A stretch of 64,000 nt of DNA from Prosapia bicincta (taxonomy: Eukaryota > Arthropoda > Insecta > Hemiptera > Cercopidae). The notes under the pieces were generated by a model. That model had not been told where the DNA came from. It ran no database searches and worked only from the letters and a program-made list of their open reading frames with translations. Below, piece after piece: positions 51,348-58,619 of this stretch (position 1 is the stretch's first letter; each line of letters opens with the position of its first letter). The stretch spans positions 67,784,584-67,848,583 of the forward strand of contig JBAIZL010000005.1 in the NCBI GenBank assembly GCA_036971475.1, read 5' to 3'. The translations under genes and the position numbers were made by a program.

Positions 51348-52210
51348 TGAATAAAGAAGAGATCAGCCTTTTTATAGAGCGTAATCTGACCAATTTTTCA
51401 GTAAACAGTACCGGATGGGAGCAACTGATCCGGAAACTGCTCTTTGAATTTGCCATTGCAGGCTGGAATATGGAACACCGTGTTTTTGGAAAGGAAAAAT
51501 TCGGTGGGTTGAGGTGCTACACGTATTCTGAAGATGAAACACTTAATAACAAGCTTACAATTATCAAAGACAAATATTCAGAATTGTCGGTAAAGACTTG
51601 TGAAATCTGTGGCAGTGAAGGTAAAATGAGAACCATAGGCTCATGGCAGACAACATTATGCCTGAATCATTTTCTTGAACAGCAGCCTATTATTGAAATC
51701 GATACCCAACAGAACGTCAGAAGAGATCATAAACCCCTCCTGAATATTAAAAATATCGTAAAAGCCGATCTGGAATATGATCTTCAAAAAATGTGGATTC
51801 ACATAAAATCGTTTGACAATCCAGAAGAAACGTTTTATTTTTCATGGCAGGAACCTAATTATTACCTGCTTTTAAAAACAATTCCTCTCTCGCTTTTCCC
51901 GGAAGACAGACGAAGTGAAATTTCAACGTTATTCCAAAGCTTGCAGGATTGTGAGATATGTGGCCATAAAGCAGTACATCAAAAAAACTGTCTGCGCTGT
52001 CATCATGAACAATGGAATGAATCCGGATATTTTGTAGAAGATTACGGAGAAAAATCAAACTATATAAAAGAATGCCAGATGGATATTTTTATAGATGAAG
52101 ATGATTACGAGAAATATTTTACCCATGATCGGTCATTTGAAAAATCGCCTGACCATCAGATTCTTTTCAGCTCCGATGATCTCAGGGAGTATGAAAAGCT
52201 TTTATTTTAA
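51347..52210 (+). CDS. Hypothetical protein with two zinc-ribbon-like Cys clusters
   Basis: 287 residues, cytoplasmic, family not recognised. Two cysteine clusters look like zinc sites: CEICGSEGK with a later CLNHF (about residues 85-110), and CEICGHKA ... NCLRCHHEQW (about 203-225). The middle is beta-rich. The C-terminus is acidic (DEDDYEKYF, SSDDLREYEKLLF). Its start overlaps the pepE stop by one base, so the two are produced together, though no functional link is known. Binding of nucleic acid or another protein is possible, but no fold is certain. Confidence 0.82.
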   Translation: MNKEEISLFIERNLTNFSVNSTGWEQLIRKLLFEFAIAGWNMEHRVFGKEKFGGLRCYTYSEDETLNNKLTIIKDKYSELSVKTCEICGSEGKMRTIGSWQTTLCLNHFLEQQPIIEIDTQQNVRRDHKPLLNIKNIVKADLEYDLQKMWIHIKSFDNPEETFYFSWQEPNYYLLLKTIPLSLFPEDRRSEISTLFQSLQDCEICGHKAVHQKNCLRCHHEQWNESGYFVEDYGEKSNYIKECQMDIFIDEDDYEKYFTHDRSFEKSPDHQILFSSDDLREYEKLLF

Positions 52211-52251
52211 CTATATTTGATTAGAATTATTCAGACCCAAATAACAATGTA

Positions 52252-53625
52252 ATGAAAAAAACACTTGCTGTTCTCACACTCTCTGTACAGATGGTTGCCG
52301 CGCAGAATATTGCTCAGAAACTGGATAAAGTAACCAAGGATTTCATGGATTCTTCAGGGGCAGTTTCTTCCAGCTTATCATTTTATGTTTCGGATGAAAA
52401 TGGCAACTTTATATATGAATATCAGGGAAGTAAAGGACTTTCTACTGCTTCTACACAGAAAATTTTTACCGCTGGTGCCGCACTGGAAACGTTAGGCAAA
52501 AATTATACTTTTACAACCACTTCAAGCTATTCCGGGAATATATCCGGAGGAACATTGAATGGGAATCTTTTCATCAGTTCCAATGGTGATCCTACATTAG
52601 GAAGCTGGAGATATGATGCCTATAAACCTGAAAATTTTAAAAGGAAGCTGATTGAGGCCATTAAAAACTCAGGAATTACAAAAATATCAGGAGATCTGGT
52701 GATTGATGATTCTTATTTTGACCATCAGACGATTCCGGGAGGTTGGCCCTGGGATGACCTTGGAAATTATTACGGAGCCGGTGTGTGGGGAATCAACTGG
52801 AAAGAAAACCAGTTTGACATCAATATTAACGGAACAGATTTTAAAAGCTTTTCTTATCCTTTGGAAGGAGTGAAATGGCTGAATGATCTGAAAGCCGGAG
52901 GAAGTTCTGACCAGAGTCTTATCTTTACCGCGCCTCATTCTGATGTAGCGTTGATTAATGGGATGCTTCCGGCAGGAAAAACGGTTACAGTTTCCGGTTC
53001 TACTCCTAATCCGCCCTTACAGCTTGCAGCAGAAGTAAAACAATGGCTGAAAGAATCCGGAATTGAGATTTCAGGAAAAGCAGTCACGAATTCTCAGCTT
53101 GAAATAGAAGGAAAACAGTCATTGGAAGCTCCTAAAAACAATATTCTTTTAACTTACCAATCACCGACTCTGGATAAAATTGTCTATTGGTTTTTAAGGA
53201 AAAGTATCAACATGTATGGAGAAACATTGATTAAAACCTTAGGAAAAGAGAAAAAAGGAAATTCAAGTTTTAAAAGCGGAGTTTCTTATCTGAAAGAATT
53301 CTGGAAATCAAAAGGAATTAATCCTAATATGATCAATTTTGCAGACGGAAGCGGACTTTCACCACAGAATTATGTAGCAGCAAAAGCTGAAGTTCAGGCA
53401 CTTTTATATGCTAAAAAACAATCATGGTTTGAAGCGTACTACGATGGTTTTCCGGTTCAGGAGAATGGAATGAAGATGAAAAGCGGTACGATGAGAGATA
53501 CCAAATCTTTTGCAGGATATCACACGGCAAAAGATGGTAAAAAATATGTGTTTTCGATTATCATTAATAACTACCAGGGAAGTGGAAATGCAGAGCTGCA
53601 GAAAATTCTGAATGTTTTAAAATAA
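52252..53625 (+). CDS. dacB: D-alanyl-D-alanine carboxypeptidase/endopeptidase (PBP4, S13)
   Basis: 457 residues with a signal peptide (about 1-18). Periplasmic low-molecular-mass penicillin-binding protein that trims or cleaves peptidoglycan cross-links. Motifs: STQK (S67, K70), the SxN-type loop in DGSGLSPQNYV, and MKSGTM as the KTG-equivalent (here KSG). The extra domain insertion between the first two motifs is characteristic of S13. Followed 7 bp later by the histidine kinase gene, suggesting a unit in which wall turnover and sensing are linked. Confidence 0.93.
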   Translation: MKKTLAVLTLSVQMVAAQNIAQKLDKVTKDFMDSSGAVSSSLSFYVSDENGNFIYEYQGSKGLSTASTQKIFTAGAALETLGKNYTFTTTSSYSGNISGGTLNGNLFISSNGDPTLGSWRYDAYKPENFKRKLIEAIKNSGITKISGDLVIDDSYFDHQTIPGGWPWDDLGNYYGAGVWGINWKENQFDININGTDFKSFSYPLEGVKWLNDLKAGGSSDQSLIFTAPHSDVALINGMLPAGKTVTVSGSTPNPPLQLAAEVKQWLKESGIEISGKAVTNSQLEIEGKQSLEAPKNNILLTYQSPTLDKIVYWFLRKSINMYGETLIKTLGKEKKGNSSFKSGVSYLKEFWKSKGINPNMINFADGSGLSPQNYVAAKAEVQALLYAKKQSWFEAYYDGFPVQENGMKMKSGTMRDTKSFAGYHTAKDGKKYVFSIIINNYQGSGNAELQKILNVLK

Positions 53626-53632
53626 AATAACT

Positions 53633-54799
53633 TTGAGAAAATCCATACTAACCAGACTGAATAACTGGATCATTTTTGTTGTCATGACTACTTTGGTGAT
53701 TGCTATTGTAATGGCTTCAACATCGCTCATTAATTTTCTCAGAAAAGAGGAGATCAAAAGGATCAGTCTTCTTTCCAAAGCAATAAGAATACAGCAGGAA
53801 GTAAAGACTCCGGATACGGATGTTCTGGATCTGCTGCCGGATATCCTTAATATCAACAATACCATTCCGTTTATTGTAACCGATAAATATAAAAATCCTA
53901 TTCTCGATCTCGGATATTACAGAAATATCCCTGAAGCTACCATAAAGAATCCTGAAAAACTTCAGGACCTGATCCGGAATATGGAGAAGAATTACGATCC
54001 TATTGAGATCAAAGTACCGGATGGAAATAACCAGTTTGTGTACTATGACAACTCACGTATGCTTAATAATCTTCGGTATTCGCCTTATATTTTGGGACTG
54101 TTTATTCTGTTGTATTTCGGTTTTTCATTCTGGTTTTTCAGGACGATAAAAAAAACGGATGAAGGATATCTCTGGGCAGGTCTGGCTAAAGAAACGGCTC
54201 ATCAGATCGGAACCCCTTTATCTTCCATGATTGGATGGATGGAGATTATGAAGCTTGATAATCCTGAATCGGAAGGAGTACACGAGATAGAAAAAGATAT
54301 TGAAAGACTCAGAACGATCTCAGAACGATTCTCAAAAATTGGTTCTGTTCCTGAACTGAATGACAGGAATTTCAATGAAACCATTCAGGAGAATTATGAT
54401 TATCTGAAAACCAGAATCTCGAAAAAAATCAATTTTACATTGAATCTTCCTACCTATACCGTGTTGGTTCCCCACAATAAAATTCTGATGAGCTGGGTGA
54501 TTGAAAATCTGGTGAAAAATGCTGTAGATGCTATGAAAGGGGAAGGAGCTATTACAATGTCTATTTTTGAAAGAAATAAAAATATTCTGATTGAAGTAAA
54601 AGACAATGGAAGCGGAATGACAAAACAGCAGGCGAGAAATGCTTTCAATCCCGGATATTCTACTAAGAAAAGAGGCTGGGGATTGGGATTGTCATTGGCA
54701 AGGAGAGTAATTCATGAATACCATAATGGGGATATCAAGATCTCTCAGACTGAAGTAGGAAAGGGAAGTACTTTTAGAATAACGATCAGGAAAGAATAA
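53633..54799 (+). CDS. Membrane sensor histidine kinase, orphan
   Basis: 388 residues with a TTG start 7 bp after dacB; the protein begins MRKSILTRLNN before the first TM. TM1 about 11-33, an extracytoplasmic sensing domain about 34-150, TM2 about 152-170, then the dimerisation/phosphoacceptor helix with ETAHQIGTPLSS (H190), and the HATPase with ENLVKNAVDAM, DNGSGM and KRGWGLGLSLARR. No HAMP domain is evident and no response regulator is encoded nearby, so it is an orphan kinase. Its place behind dacB suggests sensing of the cell envelope, which is inference. Confidence 0.92.
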   Translation: MRKSILTRLNNWIIFVVMTTLVIAIVMASTSLINFLRKEEIKRISLLSKAIRIQQEVKTPDTDVLDLLPDILNINNTIPFIVTDKYKNPILDLGYYRNIPEATIKNPEKLQDLIRNMEKNYDPIEIKVPDGNNQFVYYDNSRMLNNLRYSPYILGLFILLYFGFSFWFFRTIKKTDEGYLWAGLAKETAHQIGTPLSSMIGWMEIMKLDNPESEGVHEIEKDIERLRTISERFSKIGSVPELNDRNFNETIQENYDYLKTRISKKINFTLNLPTYTVLVPHNKILMSWVIENLVKNAVDAMKGEGAITMSIFERNKNILIEVKDNGSGMTKQQARNAFNPGYSTKKRGWGLGLSLARRVIHEYHNGDIKISQTEVGKGSTFRITIRKE

Positions 54800-54828
54800 A
54801 AGATATCAACTGAAATAGTATTTAAAAT

Positions 54829-54855
54829 AAAAAGCGGGGAAACTTCCCCGCTTTT
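54829..54855. terminator. Bidirectional terminator
   Basis: AAAGCGGGGAA-AC-TTCCCCGCTTT with A/T flanks, between the convergent kinase and M61 peptidase genes. Confidence 0.93.
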
Positions 54856-54859
54856 CTTA

Positions 54860-56716
54860 TTATTTTTTACCAGTGAGCCACTGGGTCTGTAGTTTCAGTT
54901 CTTCCGGAGTCGGATTCGCCTTGAATGTAGGAGTTTCCATAGTCATTTTATCCAGAATAGCCTTTCCTTTCAGCGTCATTTTTTCTTTTTTACCGGCATT
55001 ATCCCTTAAAATAGTTACCGTAACGTCCTGTCCGTCTTTGATGGTTCTGGTATAGCCAATAAAGTCCTGTACTTTTTTGATGTCTACCGTTTTTCCATCC
55101 AGAGCAAGTACCTGGTCAGTGATTTTAAATCCGATACTTTTCGCAAACGGAGATAAAGCAGAATGATCATCAAAAGCAAAAGCATTGGTCTTTTCATCAA
55201 AACCTGTTTGGTTCGGGTCTTTGATAAACCAGAAAAGAGGATGGCTTTCCTGCTTTTGGATGTCTATCCCTACCATTTTCAGATATTCTGCATAAGGAGT
55301 CGGCTGGTTTCCTGCAATATATTTATTGTAGAAATCTTTTACCTGAGGATATCCGGTTACTGTTACCAGCTCGTCAATCAGCTTATCATCTTTGAAAGGC
55401 TTGTTTTCTCCAAATCTTTGAGACAGTTTTCTGATCATATCACGATATCCCATCTCTCCGTTGGAAAGTTTTCTAAGCTCAATATCAAGACACATTGCCA
55501 GAAGAGCTCCTTTTTCATACACATTTCTGTACTGATCTTTGTAAGGCTCAACCAATACATTTTTACTCATTACCGTAAATGGCATCGTATCATCATAGCT
55601 CTTGGAGTTGGCAATCTTCTCACCAATTCTTTGAAGGAACTGATCCTTATTGATCAAACCTTCCTGGATCTGGAATAAGTTGGCAAAATATTCTGTTCCA
55701 CCCTCATACATCCACAAATGCTGAGACATTTTCGGGTCTGCATAATCGAAATAGTGAATCTCTTCAGAATGTGTTTTAAGAGGATTTACAGTATGGAAAA
55801 ACTCGTGTGAAACCACATCTGTAATGGTATTGTCAATAGCATCTTTCGGCATTGCTTCCGGGAGAACCACACTTGTGGATTCGTGGTGTTCCAGTGCCCC
55901 GAAACCTTTCACACTAGGTCCGTCTCCTCCTGAAAGATAAAGCATGATTGCATACTTTTTATTGGTATTCATATCACCCAGGAATTTCTTCTGAGCAACC
56001 ACCATTTTTTCCAGATTTTCTTTGAAATCGGCAGCTTTGTATTTTCCTGTTGGGGAATATACTCCCAGTACCAGATCCATTCCTCCTGCATTGAAGGTGA
56101 TATAATCCGGTTTTGTATACATAAGCGGAGAATCTGTTACCTTAGCATAGTTAGCAAGAGTATAGGTATCTGTAGCATCAGATTTATCCTGGTCTACCAA
56201 TGCTGTTGTTCCGTAGAAATCTGTTGGTTTCTGAATGATCAGCTGATAAGGAACATCCTGCATATTATCAATATATCCGATAAATCCGTGAGTATTGATC
56301 ATATATACCTTACCCGCTTCAATATCTGTTCCTGACGGAGAAAATACTGCTTTATGCTTTGATGTATCTAATTCATCATCAAAACTGTCATTCACAAGAT
56401 AAGAGATTTTGGAAAGACCCTGCGCATTTTTCAATGAATAGGTATTATCATTTACTTTAGTGAAAGTAAGTTCTTTTCCTTTATTATCGTAAAATTTGAT
56501 CCCTTCGATGAATCTTCCATAGTCATCTACAGAATAAGTACCCGGAACCGTTTTTGGGAAATGGAATTTAATATCTCCGGATTTCATTTTCGGAAATTCC
56601 ATGGTAACGGCTACTTTATCATCTTTTACATTGACAAGATCAATGGTTGTTTTTATAGACTGAGCATTTGCTAAAAAAGAAGCGAAAATACCGAGACTAA
56701 GTACTGTTTTTCTCAT
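54860..56716 (-). CDS. M61 family glycyl aminopeptidase-type metallopeptidase
   Basis: 618 residues, signal peptide about 1-18 (ends ANAQ). Zinc peptidase of family M61: an N-terminal beta domain, then VVSHEFFHTVNPLK (H304, E305, H308) with the downstream glutamate in YEGGTEYFA, and a C-terminal PDZ domain (about 500-590, with FKITDQVLALDGKTVDIKKV). M61 enzymes remove N-terminal glycine or alanine and act in the periplasm. First of three exported metallopeptidase genes transcribed the same way, each with its own terminator, so they are separate units. Confidence 0.94.
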   Translation of the reverse strand: MRKTVLSLGIFASFLANAQSIKTTIDLVNVKDDKVAVTMEFPKMKSGDIKFHFPKTVPGTYSVDDYGRFIEGIKFYDNKGKELTFTKVNDNTYSLKNAQGLSKISYLVNDSFDDELDTSKHKAVFSPSGTDIEAGKVYMINTHGFIGYIDNMQDVPYQLIIQKPTDFYGTTALVDQDKSDATDTYTLANYAKVTDSPLMYTKPDYITFNAGGMDLVLGVYSPTGKYKAADFKENLEKMVVAQKKFLGDMNTNKKYAIMLYLSGGDGPSVKGFGALEHHESTSVVLPEAMPKDAIDNTITDVVSHEFFHTVNPLKTHSEEIHYFDYADPKMSQHLWMYEGGTEYFANLFQIQEGLINKDQFLQRIGEKIANSKSYDDTMPFTVMSKNVLVEPYKDQYRNVYEKGALLAMCLDIELRKLSNGEMGYRDMIRKLSQRFGENKPFKDDKLIDELVTVTGYPQVKDFYNKYIAGNQPTPYAEYLKMVGIDIQKQESHPLFWFIKDPNQTGFDEKTNAFAFDDHSALSPFAKSIGFKITDQVLALDGKTVDIKKVQDFIGYTRTIKDGQDVTVTILRDNAGKKEKMTLKGKAILDKMTMETPTFKANPTPEELKLQTQWLTGKK

Positions 56717-56809
56717 TAGATTTACATTAATAGTTAAATAGTTGCTCTTTTTGTCATTTTGTTACGAAAGAAGTATTAAACTTTTCTTAAAGTTTTTAAT
56801 GTAAAAAGT

Positions 56810-56847
56810 AAAAAGGCAAATCTGCTGGTCTGCAAACTTGCCTTTTT
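56810..56847 (-). terminator. Terminator of the M1 peptidase gene
   Basis: AAAAAGGCAA ... TTGCCTTTTT with an imperfect inner stem (CTGC/GCAA region), just past the minus-strand stop at 56851. Confidence 0.8.
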
Positions 56848-56850
56848 CTT

Positions 56851-58482
56851 TTATTTATTATTGTAATAATTGATATAATAGTTGGGATTTAATTCAACCG
56901 GACCATTCTTTTTAAGCTTTACGGTCTGCCATTCTTCCGTAGGATTTATAGTCTGATCACCATTGATGATTATAGGTAATTTCAGATTTTTTACCACATC
57001 TGTATAACGGAACTTTAAAGTATCACCATTTTGAGTGTATTCAAGAGTTGGTATTTTTATCGTTCTCAGGTATTGGTCAAAAACAGTTGAGAAATCAATG
57101 CCGGATTTTGATGAAATATAATTTTCAATCTGCTGGGTGGTAACCGTCTGATGGTAAAAATCTTTATTCAAACCTCTTAAAATCTGTCTGAACTTTTCAT
57201 CATTGTTAATCACCTGTCTTATTGTATGAATCATGTTGGCGCCCTTCGGATACATATCTCCGCTGCCTTCATTTCTTACTCCATATTGGCCGATAATGGG
57301 AACGTCATTGTCTATCCCTTTCCTGATCCCCTGAACATAGATTTCAGCAGATTTTTTGTCCATATATTTTTCTGTAAAAAGAGTCTCGGAATAGTTGGTG
57401 AAACTTTCATGAATCCACATATCAGCCTGGTCTTTTGCTGTAATATTATTGGCGAACCATTCGTGGCCGCTTTCATGAATAATAATGAAATCCCATTTTA
57501 ATCCAACGCCTGTCCCTGACAGATCTCTTCCCAGATAGCCGTTCTGATATTTGTTTCCATACGCTACATTACTCTGATGCTCCATACCAAGATGAGGAGA
57601 CTCTACAAGTTTGTATGAATCTTCATAAAACGGATACGGACCAAACCAGTATTCAAACGCTGAGAGCATAGGTTTTACCTGTTGAAACTGCTTTTTTGCC
57701 TTGTCCAGATTATAGTCAATAACCCAGTAATCAAGGTCCAGCTTTCCTTTTTCACCCTCAAATACATCTTTAAAATTTACATATTTTCCTATACTCGGGA
57801 TAATGGAGTAGGCGTTGATAGGATTTTTAACCTCCCAGGTATAAGTGGTTTTACTGCCGGTTGTTTTTTTATCAGTCAGTCTGCCATTCCCTACACCTAC
57901 CAGATCATTAGGAGTGACAATTTTCATAATGACTCCGTTATCAGGTTCATCGCTCCAGATATCTTTGGTAGGAAGCCATATGGAAGCTCCTATTCCCTCG
58001 TCAGCAGCAGTCATCCATGGATTTCCTTTTTCATCCTTAGTGAAAACCCATCCGCCGTCCCAAGGGGCGTTTTTAGCAATGGTAGGTTTTCCGGAATACG
58101 TAACGTTAATGGTATATTTTTCGCCTTTTTTAAATTTTTTATTCGTAGTAATGAAAATGAAGTCTCCATCCTGCTTATAATTGGCAATAGGAAAGCTTCC
58201 TTCCACTTTATCTGCTTTCATCGGCTGTTGAAGGTCGATCTGAAAAACAGGGTTCGTAACATCTTTGATTATCTCAAAGCTGATTATATTATTTCCTTTA
58301 ATGCTTTTCTGCTCAAAATCCGGTTCTACGGAAAGATCATATTTTTTGACGTCCCAAAAATTCCTGAATTCAGTATTGGAGCCCTTTAAAGTATCCTGTT
58401 TGGTGAAAACCTTACCCTTTTCAAAGAACTGTCCGAAAACAAGTCCTGAGGCAAATAACAGGGTATATGACAACTTTTTCAT
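56851..58482 (-). CDS. M1 family aminopeptidase
   Basis: 543 residues with a signal peptide (about 1-17). Zinc aminopeptidase of the M1 (gluzincin) family: the exopeptidase loop GMEHQ (in place of GAMEN), then IIHESGHEWFANN with H336, E337 and H340, and the third ligand E359 in WIHESFTNYSE, exactly 18 residues after H340. The C-terminal part is short, lacking the large ERAP1-like domain, as in many Bacteroidota forms. Located in the periplasm or on the cell surface, where it would trim peptides. A -7 box lies 25 bp before its start. Confidence 0.94.
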   Translation of the reverse strand: MKKLSYTLLFASGLVFGQFFEKGKVFTKQDTLKGSNTEFRNFWDVKKYDLSVEPDFEQKSIKGNNIISFEIIKDVTNPVFQIDLQQPMKADKVEGSFPIANYKQDGDFIFITTNKKFKKGEKYTINVTYSGKPTIAKNAPWDGGWVFTKDEKGNPWMTAADEGIGASIWLPTKDIWSDEPDNGVIMKIVTPNDLVGVGNGRLTDKKTTGSKTTYTWEVKNPINAYSIIPSIGKYVNFKDVFEGEKGKLDLDYWVIDYNLDKAKKQFQQVKPMLSAFEYWFGPYPFYEDSYKLVESPHLGMEHQSNVAYGNKYQNGYLGRDLSGTGVGLKWDFIIIHESGHEWFANNITAKDQADMWIHESFTNYSETLFTEKYMDKKSAEIYVQGIRKGIDNDVPIIGQYGVRNEGSGDMYPKGANMIHTIRQVINNDEKFRQILRGLNKDFYHQTVTTQQIENYISSKSGIDFSTVFDQYLRTIKIPTLEYTQNGDTLKFRYTDVVKNLKLPIIINGDQTINPTEEWQTVKLKKNGPVELNPNYYINYYNNK

Positions 58483-58506
58483 TTAAACTTTTATTAATAA
58501 TATTTT

Positions 58507-58514
58507 CAAAAGTA
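58507..58514 (-). promoter_or_regulatory. -7 box TACTTTTG of the M1 gene
   Basis: CAAAAGTA on the plus strand reads TACTTTTG on the minus strand, 25 bp before ATG 58482. Confidence 0.5.
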
Positions 58515-58573
58515 TAAAATTAAATCAATAGCGCATACCGGAAATTCAATAAAATATAGATTTTGGCAAGGCA

Positions 58574-58600
58574 TAAAAAAAGCCCGGTCAATGCCGGGCT
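58574..58600 (-). terminator. Terminator of the M12B-like protease gene
   Basis: AGCCCGG-TCAATG-CCGGGCT, with the A-run at 58575-58581 giving a U-tract on the minus strand, 20 bp past the stop at 58620. Confidence 0.93.
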
Positions 58601-58619
58601 GTAAAAATTTATTAGATTT

